Assembly: GCA_020832305.1 (NCBI GenBank)
Contig: JAFIEV010000007.1
Location: forward strand, 63,745 to 127,744
Source: Cyclobacteriaceae bacterium
GTDB taxonomy: Bacteria; Bacteroidota; Bacteroidia; Cytophagales; Cyclobacteriaceae
DNA length: 64,000 bases
Reading direction: 5' to 3'
Shown here: piece by piece, positions 1 through 9,389 of the stretch
Position numbering within the stretch: position 1 is the stretch's first letter
Layout: every line of letters begins with the position of its first letter
The notes under the pieces: generated by a model
What the model saw: only the letters and a program-made list of their open reading frames with translations
Databases searched by the model: none
What the model was told of the DNA's origin: nothing
Position numbers and translations under genes: made by a program

Positions 1-387
1 CAAAGCCGGAACAAAATTATTTTCATTATAAGCTTTGAAGCGAAGCAGAAAAAGATTCAAATATCCGGCTTGCACGATAAACAATAATACGGCTAAAACA
101 GAATAAGCCTGAATAGATCTGCCAAAAATAAAGTGTATTATACCATAAACCCAGGCTGCCAATGGTGCTGTATCATCTATAATATCGAAGTATATAAGTC
201 CTCCTTCAGCTACCTTTTGACCTAACACCATCCACTTCAATTCTGAATAGGTTATTATATCTGGCGTTAAAAACAGCGGTAAACGAAGCAGGACTACCAA
301 TATCAAAATAATTACCAGCCTGTAGGGATCATTTATTCGAAAATAGTTTAACAATAGTATATTTGTTGAGTGAAATAATATCTGCAC
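1..387 (-). CDS. Polytopic membrane protein, N-terminal part (cut by window edge)
   Basis: Reading the minus strand from a GTG at 387 gives 129 uninterrupted codons to the first base of the window, so the gene continues beyond it. The first in-frame stop upstream is 9 bases before the GTG, which limits the start to this GTG or a nearby TTG. The product has hydrophobic stretches at about residues 24-40 and 94-115 and a 'DIIDDTAPLAAW' segment between them, as in a multi-pass inner-membrane protein. It is divergent from rbfA. I do not recognise a specific function; it has the look of the uncharacterised membrane proteins often found beside rbfA in Cytophagales. Confidence 0.6.
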   Translation of the reverse strand, partial: MQILFHSTNILLLNYFRINDPYRLVIILILVVLLRLPLFLTPDIITYSELKWMVLGQKVAEGGLIYFDIIDDTAPLAAWVYGIIHFIFGRSIQAYSVLAVLLFIVQAGYLNLFLLRFKAYNENNFVPAL

Positions 388-453
388 AAAAACAGCATCA
401 AATTAATGCTAATTGCGGTTATAAATCAAAGGCTGAAGTAAATTTCGAAGGGT

Positions 454-837
454 ATGGAAAGTAAACGTCAAATAAAAGTAGCCAGGCTTATGCAAAAAGA
501 GCTGAGCGAGATATTCCAGAGGGATGCTAAAAGTATGTTCACCAACAATATAATTTCAGTAACCAGAACCTCGGTAAGTCCGGATTTGGGCCTGGTGAAA
601 GTTTGGCTGAGTTTTCTTAAAACTAATGATGCTCATAAAAGCCTTGAATATATTGATTCAAAAAAGAAAGAAATCCGTTGGATGCTGGGCAATCGGATAA
701 GCAAACAAATGCGTCGGGTACCTGAGCTTGCTTTTTTTCTAGATGATGGCGCTGAACACGCTTTTAAAATGGATGAGTTGCTTAAAAATTTAAATATTCC
801 ACCTGAAGGACCTGAAGAAGGTGATTCAGTAAATTGA
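454..837 (+). CDS. rbfA: 30S ribosome-binding factor RbfA
   Basis: A 127-residue protein of normal RbfA length with the usual N-terminus (ESKRQIKVARLMQKELSEI) and the central 'VSPDLGLVKVWLSF' strand of the KH-like fold, followed by 'IRWMLGNRISKQMRRVPELAFFLDD', the typical RbfA C-terminal block. RbfA binds the 5' helix of 16S rRNA and helps late maturation of the small subunit in the cytoplasm. The C-terminus is a short acidic tail. The next gene starts 16 bases downstream on the same strand and is probably co-transcribed. Confidence 0.95.
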   Translation: MESKRQIKVARLMQKELSEIFQRDAKSMFTNNIISVTRTSVSPDLGLVKVWLSFLKTNDAHKSLEYIDSKKKEIRWMLGNRISKQMRRVPELAFFLDDGAEHAFKMDELLKNLNIPPEGPEEGDSVN

Positions 838-853
838 TAAAACCGATACTGGA

Positions 854-2080
854 TTGAAACTCTCATTGTTCATAGCTCGGAGATATTTTTTTTCTAAAAA
901 GAAAAAAAACTTCATCAATATAATTTCTCTCATCTCTATGCTAGCTGTGGCAGTTGGTACTATGGCATTGGTTGTAGTATTATCAGTTTTTAATGGATTA
1001 GAAGATCTCATAAGGTCATTGCACAATTATTTCGATCCCGAATTGAAAATCGTTCCCTCAAGTGGTAAATCATTTGAAGTAAATGACGAAATGCTCGAAA
1101 GCATTCGAAACACAGAAGGTGTTGCCATACTCACCCAGGTGGTTGAAGATAATGCTTATGTTCAATATAGAAATGCTAAAATGGTCGTGAACCTCAAAGG
1201 CGTTGAAGAAAATTTTATTGAACACAGGCGCCTTGATAAAAGAATGGTGCAAGGAGAACTTAAACTGAGGGAAAATGGTATCGATTATGCCATTATGGGA
1301 AGAGGTGTACAATATGCACTGAATGTCATGAATATGGCTGAAATGCACAGTCTTCAGATATATTATCCCCGAAAAGGAAGGGTATCGACAGCCAACATCG
1401 CTTCAAGCCTCAACCGTATGAACATTATGCCGGCAGGCGTCTTCGCTATTGAAAAACAATACGATATGTCGTATATTTTTGTGCCGCTTGGTTTTGCTAT
1501 AGATTTGCTGGATTACGAAAACCGCCGGACTTCACTCGAAGTTAAAGTTCAGGATGGCTATAGCATAAATGCAACCCAAAGACGGCTTAAAGCTCTTCTT
1601 GGTGAGCATTACGAAATTCTCAATAGTGACGAACAACACTCAAGCCTCCTCAAAGCCATAAAAATTGAAAAACTCTTTGTATACCTCACTTTTTCGTTTA
1701 TTCTTCTGGTAGCTTCTTTTAATATTTTCTTTTCACTTACCATGCTGGCCATCGACAAAAAGAAAGATATAGCCATTCTCTATGCCATGGGCGCTAACAA
1801 TAAGCTTATTAAAAGTATATTTTTGTCAGAAGGTGCAATAATTTCTTTTTCAGGCGCTTTTTTGGGACTTAGTATTGGTCTCATCATTTGCATTATACAA
1901 CAACAATTCGGAATTGTGTCGATGGGAATGGCCACTTCTGTATTAGAAAGCTATCCTGTAAAGATGCAGGCAGGGGATTTTCTTTATACGGGCTTAACCA
2001 TTATTCTCATTACCTTAGCTGCATCGTACCGCCCGGCACATATTGCTACGCGCGTAGACCTGCGCAGCAGCAGATTATAG
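854..2080 (+). CDS. LolC/LolE-like ABC transporter permease
   Basis: A 408-residue permease with one N-terminal membrane helix (about residues 23-45, after the 'ARRYFFSKKKKNFINIIS' segment typical of LolE-type proteins), a large periplasmic MacB_PCD-like domain (about 50-270), and an FtsX-type C-terminal block of three helices. In Gram-negative bacteria such permeases work with a LolD ATPase to release lipoproteins from the inner membrane for outer-membrane sorting. No ATPase gene is adjacent, so a partner must be encoded elsewhere. The start is TTG. It follows rbfA closely and its stop lies two bases from the stop of the convergent symporter gene. Lipoprotein export is inferred from the family; other MacB-type substrates are possible. 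Confidence 0.85.
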   Translation: MKLSLFIARRYFFSKKKKNFINIISLISMLAVAVGTMALVVVLSVFNGLEDLIRSLHNYFDPELKIVPSSGKSFEVNDEMLESIRNTEGVAILTQVVEDNAYVQYRNAKMVVNLKGVEENFIEHRRLDKRMVQGELKLRENGIDYAIMGRGVQYALNVMNMAEMHSLQIYYPRKGRVSTANIASSLNRMNIMPAGVFAIEKQYDMSYIFVPLGFAIDLLDYENRRTSLEVKVQDGYSINATQRRLKALLGEHYEILNSDEQHSSLLKAIKIEKLFVYLTFSFILLVASFNIFFSLTMLAIDKKKDIAILYAMGANNKLIKSIFLSEGAIISFSGAFLGLSIGLIICIIQQQFGIVSMGMATSVLESYPVKMQAGDFLYTGLTIILITLAASYRPAHIATRVDLRSSRL

Positions 2081-2082
2081 AA

Positions 2083-3495
2083 CTAAACATTCTTTTGTAT
2101 GCGAAAATACCGCCTCCTCAGTTTCACTCTCGCATGATAAACACCATAGATCATTCCAAATATGCTTGCCGCCAATCCCAATGGGACTGCCGCCATTTCC
2201 TGATCAAAAATATAGCTTGTAACAAACCACACTATTAAACCGGCAAACATCGAAACCATGGCACCAAGCGCGTAATATCTCCGGCCATACAAAGCTATAA
2301 CCATAGGCACAAGCAAAGTTACCATCCCCAAAATGGAAGATTCCGCAACCAATTCATAAATATTCCTGCGGCTCAATGACATGAAAAGGGCTAAAATTGC
2401 AAACAATGCAACTGATAAACGTAGTATGAGTAAAAATGTCTTTTCTTTGATTCTATGCCCTAGTAAAGGCCTGATAATATTTTCTGAAAACACACTGGCA
2501 GGGGCCAGTAAGGAACCACTGCAAGTACTTAAAATAGCAGAAATCAGCGCACCAAAAAAAACCGTCTGTACCCATAAAGAAGTATGTCCGCTTACTATAG
2601 AAGGCAACACAGTTTGTGTATCTTCATAATGACTTCCGGGTTGCAGAATATTGGCGCTAAGTACAATATACAGTGGCAACATGGCCAGTACAATATAAAA
2701 GATTGAAGCTATATACGTCGATCTGACCGCTGCCTTTTCATTTCGTGCAGAATTTACCCGCTGGAATATATCCTGCGATGGCAAAGATCCCAGGCCCAAT
2801 ATACTCCAGGCAACTATGTAGTGAATTATAGCCGATGGCTCAAACTCCGGAATAAACCTGAAATAACCTTCAGGTGCACTATTAAAGATCTCATTTACGC
2901 CTCCTGCTTTGCCGGTGACCACAACAGCCGTCCAGATAAGACCTACGACAATCATGACGCTTTGTATAAAATCTGTAACTGAAATCGCCCACATTCCTCC
3001 ACTCATGGTATATAAAGTAACGATCACCGAACTGATAATTATTCCGATATGAACCGGAATGTCGGCAATGGTGTGCATGAGTATACCCAGCGCCACGAAC
3101 TGAGCGCCTATCCAACCCACAAAGGTCATGATCATAATGATTGATGACCATAACTCAACCCTGGCACCAAATCGCTTCCTGAACAAATCATTAATGGTGA
3201 GCAGATTCATTCGGTACAACTTTCGGGCAAAAAACATGGCAAACAATAATAGACACAGGGCAGCGCCAAATGGATCTTCGATTACCCCTAAAAGCCCATG
3301 CTGAATAAATTCACTGCTGGCCCCAATGATGGTTTCTGAGCCAAACCACAAGGCAAAAAGGGCAGTAGCATTTAAAAACATGGGTAAGCGACGGCCTGCA
3401 TTGATGAAATCCTGTGAATTTTTAACCAGCCTTACGGTAAGCATGCCTGCCAGCAGGGTTATTGCTATATACGAGATAATAAAGATCAGCAGCAA
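2083..3495 (-). CDS. Sodium:solute symporter family protein
   Basis: A 470-residue, strongly hydrophobic protein with about 13 predicted membrane helices and the SSS-family pattern 'TMSGGMWAISVTDFIQ' near residues 160-175, plus 'QDIFQRVNSARNEKAA' in the following loop. Members use the sodium gradient to import sugars, amino acids, organic acids or vitamins; the substrate cannot be told from sequence. Length is usual for the family. It is followed on the same strand, with a gap of about 40 bases at its 5' side, by the amidase lipoprotein gene, which may share its transcript. Confidence 0.9.
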   Translation of the reverse strand: MLLIFIISYIAITLLAGMLTVRLVKNSQDFINAGRRLPMFLNATALFALWFGSETIIGASSEFIQHGLLGVIEDPFGAALCLLLFAMFFARKLYRMNLLTINDLFRKRFGARVELWSSIIMIMTFVGWIGAQFVALGILMHTIADIPVHIGIIISSVIVTLYTMSGGMWAISVTDFIQSVMIVVGLIWTAVVVTGKAGGVNEIFNSAPEGYFRFIPEFEPSAIIHYIVAWSILGLGSLPSQDIFQRVNSARNEKAAVRSTYIASIFYIVLAMLPLYIVLSANILQPGSHYEDTQTVLPSIVSGHTSLWVQTVFFGALISAILSTCSGSLLAPASVFSENIIRPLLGHRIKEKTFLLILRLSVALFAILALFMSLSRRNIYELVAESSILGMVTLLVPMVIALYGRRYYALGAMVSMFAGLIVWFVTSYIFDQEMAAVPLGLAASIFGMIYGVYHARVKLRRRYFRIQKNV

Positions 3496-3538
3496 TTATT
3501 GTAGTATTTTAGTAGATCAACAAGTATTTACAGGTTTC

Positions 3539-4207
3539 TTATGGAGCGCCCTTAAGGTTTAAAGGCTTTAATAGAGTACGCAATTTCAGCATAAACTCAT
3601 CGCCGGGGTCTGTTTTAAAGGTGAGGTAATCAGGATCTGTTTCCTTCCAGATTTCAGTTGTTCTGAACCGCTGGTATTCGTGATGACCTATCAGGTACTC
3701 AATAGGATACTTCCCGGCAAGTTTTTTTACCAGAAAATGATTGGCCTTTAATTGCTCTTCTGTGAGTGGGTTATCTTTACCATCTCCGACATTTTCTATA
3801 CCTATAGCACAGTAATTCAAACCTATGCAGTGCCTGGCAAATACTGTATCGGGAAGTAGGCGATAAATGCTGCCATCCCGGTCTACCAAATAATGTGCAG
3901 ACACATTTAAATCGCTTGCACCCGAAATGGCGGCACGAGTCCCCGGTAGCCGGGATGATTCAAAGGCTTTATACGTCAGGTCCAGGGTAGGTATAGCGGT
4001 CCAGTGAATAACGACCATCGCAGGATTTATATAGGGATGGTCCTGATCAATGCCGTGTCGCTTTTTCAGGTATTCAATGCTCAGCAATTTTCGCTCCTCA
4101 TCGAAATTAAGCGGCATTTCAATTATTTTTGGGTGGTCACAGCCATATACAGCCGCAAATAAGCTTATCCAAATGATGCTGCGCAGTAACGAAATTAAAC
4201 TCTTCAT
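3539..4207 (-). CDS. N-acetylmuramoyl-L-alanine amidase lipoprotein
   Basis: The chosen ATG at 4207 gives a 222-residue protein beginning with a lipoprotein signal (MKSLISLL... ending AVYGC), whereas a longer in-frame start at 4258 would add a non-signal leader. The mature part is an Amidase_2/PGRP zinc domain: 'VVIHWTA', 'SAHYLVDRDGSIYRL', 'AIGIENVG', 'LIGHHEYQ' and a final 'KTDPG' supply the expected zinc ligands (His, His, Asp). It should cleave the lactyl-peptide amide bond of peptidoglycan in the periplasm, for wall recycling or remodelling. The GAAGGA just before the ATG may be a ribosome site but is unusually close. Confidence 0.88.
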   Translation of the reverse strand: MKSLISLLRSIIWISLFAAVYGCDHPKIIEMPLNFDEERKLLSIEYLKKRHGIDQDHPYINPAMVVIHWTAIPTLDLTYKAFESSRLPGTRAAISGASDLNVSAHYLVDRDGSIYRLLPDTVFARHCIGLNYCAIGIENVGDGKDNPLTEEQLKANHFLVKKLAGKYPIEYLIGHHEYQRFRTTEIWKETDPDYLTFKTDPGDEFMLKLRTLLKPLNLKGAP

Positions 4208-4265
4208 TCCTTCAACATTATAGGCATTTACGTTTATTGATAAAGACACAAAAGGCAAATATAGG

Positions 4266-5636
4266 TCAGATTATATTTCTCGACTTCAATTCAAGATACT
4301 TATTTATCACTTGAATACTCAAAAGCGCCGGTGGCGTAAGGATACTTTGTATACCATAACGCTGCAGGGTATTTACGATCAAATGTTTTTCTCTTTTAAA
4401 TTGACCTGCAATAATTTGCTGATAAGTCCCTTTTATATCCCTGACATCCTGCTTTAAAAATTCAGTTATCTCGGTATTTTCAAAAAAAATGACAACAAGT
4501 CTGTGCGTGCTATTTATTTTTCTCAAATAAGGTAACTGCCGATAAAGTGCTTGCACTGATTCAAAGTTGGTAAACAAAAAAATCAGTGAATGCTGCCGTA
4601 TTTGGTTTTGAATTTGAATATAGAGCTTTTCAAAATCAGATTCCGCAAAATTGGTTTGTATGCGGTATAAAAATTCCATGATCGAAGACATCTGACGGTT
4701 CATCCGTCCTGCAGGCAAATGAGCTCCCTGACCTGACCCAAAGGTAAACACCCCAGTCTTATCATCTTTTTTAAGTGAAATATGTGATATGGCAAGCGCT
4801 GCATTTATTGAATAATCGAGTAAAGTCATGCCCTCAAAGGAGATCTTCATAACCCTTCCTGTGTCAATAACTGAATAGATATTTTGAGATTTTTCATCCT
4901 GAAAGGTATTTACCATTACCTGTTGACGCCGCGCTGTTGCCTTCCAATTAATGGTGCGTACATCGTCTCCCTCTACGTAATCTTTAATCTGATCAAATTC
5001 CATACTATGACCAACCCTCCGGATTTTTTTGATTCCATAAGCTGATTTCAATTGTGAAAAAGTCATAAGTTCGTATTCCCTTAGCCGGGAAAAAGCCGGG
5101 TAAACCTTTACCGTCTTGCCAAGGGTAAAAATAATCCTACGGCTGAACAACATAACCGGACTTTGAATAAAAATATGCAGATTGCCAAAGTAATACTCAC
5201 CTCGCTCTACAGGTTTAACATGTATTGTAAAAGTTTTTTCTGCAAAACCTTTCAAACTGCTTTTAACCAAATATTTTCTGATTTGAAACTGTTTAGGCAA
5301 TTCGTCAAATACCTTTATCCTTAAAGAGAAAGGCAGGCCAGACCGCAGTGAATACATGATTGCATTGGTCTCACCGTTAGAAAACCTTATAGCACATTCC
5401 CTGCTTACTTTTATGCCTTCTTCCTTCTTAAATAGTAACAACAAGTCGATGAGTATAATTGCCAATGACAACCAAAATACCCCAAGACTTAAATAAAAAA
5501 GCGGATGGAAATAGTAGGACAAGGCAAACAAAAATGCAATAGCACCAAAGACCAGGTAAAGGCGGTTTGCTGGATATACATTCTTAATTTTCCTCACTAC
5601 TTTGGGACCTCTGTTTGTTGGATGATTTTTTTGCAT
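4266..5636 (-). CDS. DUF58 domain-containing protein
   Basis: A 456-residue protein with two N-terminal membrane helices (about residues 30-70) and the DUF58 signature 'GDDVRTINWKATARRQQVMVNTFQDEKSQ' (about residues 215-245) leading into a von Willebrand A-like domain with an 'SVIDTGRVM' metal-site-like segment. DUF58 proteins accompany MoxR ATPases, are thought to be their clients or partners, and sit on the cytoplasmic face of the membrane. The N-terminal 13 codons overlap the 3' end of the MoxR gene by 40 bases, so the two are translationally coupled. The molecular role of the family is unproven. Confidence 0.88.
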   Translation of the reverse strand: MQKNHPTNRGPKVVRKIKNVYPANRLYLVFGAIAFLFALSYYFHPLFYLSLGVFWLSLAIILIDLLLLFKKEEGIKVSRECAIRFSNGETNAIMYSLRSGLPFSLRIKVFDELPKQFQIRKYLVKSSLKGFAEKTFTIHVKPVERGEYYFGNLHIFIQSPVMLFSRRIIFTLGKTVKVYPAFSRLREYELMTFSQLKSAYGIKKIRRVGHSMEFDQIKDYVEGDDVRTINWKATARRQQVMVNTFQDEKSQNIYSVIDTGRVMKISFEGMTLLDYSINAALAISHISLKKDDKTGVFTFGSGQGAHLPAGRMNRQMSSIMEFLYRIQTNFAESDFEKLYIQIQNQIRQHSLIFLFTNFESVQALYRQLPYLRKINSTHRLVVIFFENTEITEFLKQDVRDIKGTYQQIIAGQFKREKHLIVNTLQRYGIQSILTPPALLSIQVINKYLELKSRNII

Positions 5637-6580
5637 ACTTCCATGGCAGTAAGACCTTCCATTTCTGCTTCCGGGTTAAGGCTAATCCGGTGGTTAAGTG
5701 CCGGTACCGCAATGTATCGGATGTCTTCAGGTACAACAAAATCCCTGCCCTGCAAGGCAGCGTAAGCTTTTGATGCTTTCAGCAACACAACAGAAGCCCT
5801 GGGAGAAGCCCCCAGGAAAATCGAAGGATGTGTACGGGTAGCCTGAACAATAGAGGTAATGTATCCGAGAAGGCGATCTTCAACAAAAACACCCGCTACG
5901 ATGTTGCGCAAATCATCAATTTTATCTTTTGTCAATATATGCCTGATATCACGTAAGGCAGTAAAGTCCCGTTGATGCTGATGACGTTGTAAAATTTTAA
6001 GTTCCTCACTACTGTCGGGATAACCGAGCACTATTCTGAAAAAAAAGCGGTCAAGTTGTGCCTCCGGCAATTTGTAGGTGCCTTCCTGTTCAATGGGATT
6101 TTGTGTCGCCAATACCAGAAAATAATCACCAAGGCTATATGTGATGCCATCGTTGGTAATCTGACGCTCTTCCATAGCTTCGAACAAAGCTGACTGTGTC
6201 TTTGCCGGAGACCGGTTAATTTCATCTATTAATACAATGTCTGAAAAAAGTGGCCCCTTTCGAAATTCGAAAACCGACTTTTGCATATCGTAATATGAGG
6301 TACCTAAAATATCTGATGGCATCAGATCTGGGGTAAATTGAATGCGGGTAAATTGGGCATCCAGTAATTTAGCCAAAAGACGTGCACTTAAGGTTTTACC
6401 AATGCCTGGTACGCCTTCAATTAATATATGCCCCTCTGACAACAATGCTGTGAGCATCAAACCTGCTAAAGCCGGTTGACCGGCTATTACTGAATAAAAA
6501 GCAGAATATACAGACGCTGCTGAAGATTTTAAGGCTGTCAGGTCGGTACGATTCTCAAAATCGGGCAAGGAATCAGACAT
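5597..6580 (-). CDS. MoxR family AAA+ ATPase
   Basis: A 327-residue AAA_3 protein. The Walker A motif is GVPGIGKT at residues 56-63, Walker B is 'IVLIDEINR' near residue 120, sensor 1 is 'VLATQNPIEQEGTYKLPEAQLDRFFF', and the C-terminal lid contains 'GASPRASVVLLKASKAYAALQGR'. MoxR ATPases act as chaperones that mature or assemble partner proteins, usually the adjacent DUF58/VWA proteins. Here the gene overlaps both neighbours (DUF4350 upstream, DUF58 downstream), which points to one transcript and a shared process in the cell envelope. Confidence 0.95.
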   Translation of the reverse strand: MSDSLPDFENRTDLTALKSSAASVYSAFYSVIAGQPALAGLMLTALLSEGHILIEGVPGIGKTLSARLLAKLLDAQFTRIQFTPDLMPSDILGTSYYDMQKSVFEFRKGPLFSDIVLIDEINRSPAKTQSALFEAMEERQITNDGITYSLGDYFLVLATQNPIEQEGTYKLPEAQLDRFFFRIVLGYPDSSEELKILQRHQHQRDFTALRDIRHILTKDKIDDLRNIVAGVFVEDRLLGYITSIVQATRTHPSIFLGASPRASVVLLKASKAYAALQGRDFVVPEDIRYIAVPALNHRISLNPEAEMEGLTAMEVCKKIIQQTEVPK

Positions 6581-7775
6581 TTTTATTGATGTTTTTATAA
6601 TCCATAATTTTATTTATCATACTATTGAGCCATATGAGCTCTTCCGCTCCTATGCTTTTTTTCTTATCTGTTTCTTCGATAAGTTGTATCAGTTTTTTTA
6701 TATCGCAATCAGCACTCCCTGTCTTTTGAGCTATTCGGCTAAAAAGCGCTTCATAATGAGCATCCGGAGGAATCCTGTACTGCACACTCATATATTCCCG
6801 GAACTGAAATATCTTTTTTCTAGCAGCATCATAATGATTATTTTGCAGAAAGTACAAATTGCCAACAGATTTGACAAACTCCATTGTTGTGTTTTGCCTC
6901 GGTAATTGCAAGGGAACAAGAGGAATTCTCCTTCTGGCGTCCATTGTTATCGCAAGTAATGCCAAAAAAAGTAAAATATAATATGAATAACGCAAAGGCT
7001 TTTCACTCAGGATAAACCTCAGTGGGGAATCTATTTCGCTGCGTCCTGTCTGATAAAATTCTGTCCACAATATTCCGTCCCTATGGACCAAAGACATAAC
7101 TTCCTCCGCAAAAGCAATATTTTCTCCTTTCAATAAACCGAAATTGCTGAAAATTAATGGAACAGAGCACAGGTATAATTTGCCTTTTCCTTCATGAAAC
7201 AAACTAAATACTATGGGCTTTCCATATTGATTTACGGCCATTGTCTCTGCCAATTCAGTCCTTTGTTCTGAAAAATAACGGTAAACCATTCTACCGGGAT
7301 AGGTATAGAAAGTTTCGGAGGCAGACATACGCAAAGATATTGAATCAAGGCCTAGTGGGTTAGGGTCATTTTGAACCAGCCGATCAATGACAGTAGCATT
7401 GAGTTTCAGACTATCGGCAAACTGACCACCAAATAAATTGGCAGCCACAAAAATATTGCGTCCATTCCTGAGCATTGACTGCATTGCCTGCACATCGGTG
7501 TCAGAAGGTTTAAAAACATCACATATTACTAAAACTGATTTCTCTTGAAGGTTTTCAATTTTTTCAATCTCACTAAGCGTAAGCCCGACATTATTATACT
7601 TTTCCCCGTACATATCATCCAATAGAATATGCAGCAAATAAGCACCAAAAGGGTTTTTATCCTTCCTGGAAAATGTAATCGTCCAGTCGTAGTGCTTACT
7701 TGTGGTAAAATAAAAGAAGCCAAAAAACAAAACGATGGCAGTGAGGAAAAGCCAATATTTTCTACCCGGTCTCAT
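6573..7775 (-). CDS. DUF4350 domain-containing membrane protein
   Basis: A 400-residue protein with an N-terminal membrane helix (about residues 8-26), a periplasmic segment resembling the DUF4350/GldG-like alpha-beta domain ('SVLVICDVFKPSDTDVQAMQSMLRNGRNIFVAAN'), a second helix around residues 264-280 and a cytoplasmic helical tail. The family regularly sits between DUF4129 and MoxR genes. It overlaps MoxR by 8 bases and the DUF4129 gene by 4, so translation is coupled. The function is not established; an accessory to the MoxR/DUF58 membrane complex is the reasonable inference. Confidence 0.8.
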   Translation of the reverse strand: MRPGRKYWLFLTAIVLFFGFFYFTTSKHYDWTITFSRKDKNPFGAYLLHILLDDMYGEKYNNVGLTLSEIEKIENLQEKSVLVICDVFKPSDTDVQAMQSMLRNGRNIFVAANLFGGQFADSLKLNATVIDRLVQNDPNPLGLDSISLRMSASETFYTYPGRMVYRYFSEQRTELAETMAVNQYGKPIVFSLFHEGKGKLYLCSVPLIFSNFGLLKGENIAFAEEVMSLVHRDGILWTEFYQTGRSEIDSPLRFILSEKPLRYSYYILLFLALLAITMDARRRIPLVPLQLPRQNTTMEFVKSVGNLYFLQNNHYDAARKKIFQFREYMSVQYRIPPDAHYEALFSRIAQKTGSADCDIKKLIQLIEETDKKKSIGAEELIWLNSMINKIMDYKNINKNV

Positions 7776-8503
7776 AGTTTCGTATCTTTAATATAGGTGG
7801 CCTGCAAAAGTTTCTGCAAAGCATAAAAAGCCTCAGCATCAATACTGAAATTTCCATACCAAACATAGGTATATACATACACCAATTTACCAAAAGCATG
7901 AGCGTGGATATGTTTGTCTAACTCCTTCTGATAATCAAGGGGACTTTTTTCAGGCTTGTAATGTATAATCCCCTGCTTTACAAATTTTTCCAGGGTAATC
8001 AGATATATATATCTTACGGCATTTCTCCAATTACCTCCTGCAATGGCATGATCTAACTCAGATTCATACGTCCGGACTTTTTCGATCGAATCTGTCCCGG
8101 TGTACACTTTTGAATTTTGTGTTTCCGAATAAAATATTCCACCCGGATTTGAACGGAAAAGGATGTAAACAGCTACTAAAAACAACAGGGTAAACAGCAT
8201 AAGCATCAGCCCATCAAACCAACGCCCACTACTTACACGCATTAGTCCACCCAGTTTTTCTGCCAGCCAAAGCTGAATATCATAAAGGAGATTTTTTTTC
8301 AGCACTGGATCATCTTCATAATAAAAGTTTTTATCTGCTTTTATCCTATCATAAATCTCTCTGCTAAATATAAAGCTGTCTTGCCTGACACTGAGCTCTT
8401 CAACTGATGGAACAGAATGATGATCATCTATACTTCTGGTAAAACCCCATGAAGAGGCAGGCAACAAAAGCAAAATAACTAACAGATGGCTATATACTTT
8501 CAT
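7772..8503 (-). CDS. DUF4129 domain-containing protein
   Basis: Starting at the ATG at 8503 gives a 243-residue product with a signal sequence (MKVYSHLLVILLLLPASSWG), better than a longer in-frame start at 8572 that would place a charged leader before it. A single internal membrane helix lies around residues 105-123, and the C-terminal cytoplasmic part holds the DUF4129-type helical block ('WRNAVRYIYLITLEKFVKQGII ... LDYQKELDKH'). Such proteins are constant members of Bacteroidota and Actinobacteria MoxR clusters. Role unknown; likely a membrane-anchored structural partner. Confidence 0.78.
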   Translation of the reverse strand: MKVYSHLLVILLLLPASSWGFTRSIDDHHSVPSVEELSVRQDSFIFSREIYDRIKADKNFYYEDDPVLKKNLLYDIQLWLAEKLGGLMRVSSGRWFDGLMLMLFTLLFLVAVYILFRSNPGGIFYSETQNSKVYTGTDSIEKVRTYESELDHAIAGGNWRNAVRYIYLITLEKFVKQGIIHYKPEKSPLDYQKELDKHIHAHAFGKLVYVYTYVWYGNFSIDAEAFYALQKLLQATYIKDTKL

Positions 8504-8519
8504 TCGGCGAATGCAAAGT

Positions 8520-9389
8520 TCATAGTGATTCAATTTCTGAAATAAGACCTTTCGATTCCTTTTTTTCAACAAGGTGGAAATACTGAAAAGTCATGCCAGT
8601 AATGGTAATTGCCCGGGTCAGATATGAACCATATATAAAAAACCCCAACCCAATTGCCATTGCCAGTAAAGTTCCGGTATGATCCATTATATCGCTGCCT
8701 TGCTCCTGTGCTGTAATCACCGTAACCATAAATATAAAGTAAACCACATAAAAAGGTATCATAAACAGGGCGGCAACTACCGATTGCAAAATGCTGGTTA
8801 CAATTAGCAAAGCAAAAGTGCTCCACCAGTTATTCCGTATCAACTCAAATGACCTCTTTATCGCCTGCAAAACATTCTTTTTTTCAAAATGAAGTACTGC
8901 AGGCGCAATGGTAAGGGTAATAAGAATATAAATACCTGGTATAATCAGTAAAACAAACCCCGCAATAGTGAGTAAACTTCCCAGCAACAATAGGACAAAT
9001 ATTGAAAGAAAGCTGTTGAAGGAACCATTTACAATTTCGCCGGATAAAAACGTATTTGGATATTGGGCATCATAGAAATCCATTAGGGAAAAAACCACGC
9101 TATAGATCAGGGCAAAGATCAATAAAGAAATTAAAATTATTCCCAAATAAGACCCTCCCAATAATATAAAAAATACTTCTGATCCCGGTTGAAGGCTTTC
9201 AAGGCCCACACCTGTAAAGCCTTTAAAAATCAGAATGGCAAATATGACCACGACAACAGCTACAGGAGCTGCCACCAAACTTAATGACAAAAAAAGGCTT
9301 TTGACATTCTGCCGGATAAAATCGATGGTGGCATTCATCTTCAAGCCAAAACCTCGTATTTTATAAAATGGTATTTTTTGTTGTAACAT
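8520..9389 (-). CDS. GDPD-type/YciC-like membrane protein of the MoxR cluster
   Basis: A 289-residue protein with about six membrane helices. The N-terminus 'IRGFGLKMNATIDFIRQNVKSLF' resembles the conserved opening of the glycerophosphoryl diester phosphodiesterase membrane-domain (GPDPase_memb) proteins, and 'VLQAIKRSFELIRNNWW' is the characteristic repeat before a later helix. No catalytic domain is attached. It overlaps the SpoIIM gene by 29 bases at its 5' end, and its 3' end runs close to the DUF4129 start. The ATG at 9389 is kept because the motif before the second Met (9338) is conserved in the family. Function unknown. Confidence 0.72.
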   Translation of the reverse strand: MLQQKIPFYKIRGFGLKMNATIDFIRQNVKSLFLSLSLVAAPVAVVVVIFAILIFKGFTGVGLESLQPGSEVFFILLGGSYLGIILISLLIFALIYSVVFSLMDFYDAQYPNTFLSGEIVNGSFNSFLSIFVLLLLGSLLTIAGFVLLIIPGIYILITLTIAPAVLHFEKKNVLQAIKRSFELIRNNWWSTFALLIVTSILQSVVAALFMIPFYVVYFIFMVTVITAQEQGSDIMDHTGTLLAMAIGLGFFIYGSYLTRAITITGMTFQYFHLVEKKESKGLISEIESL

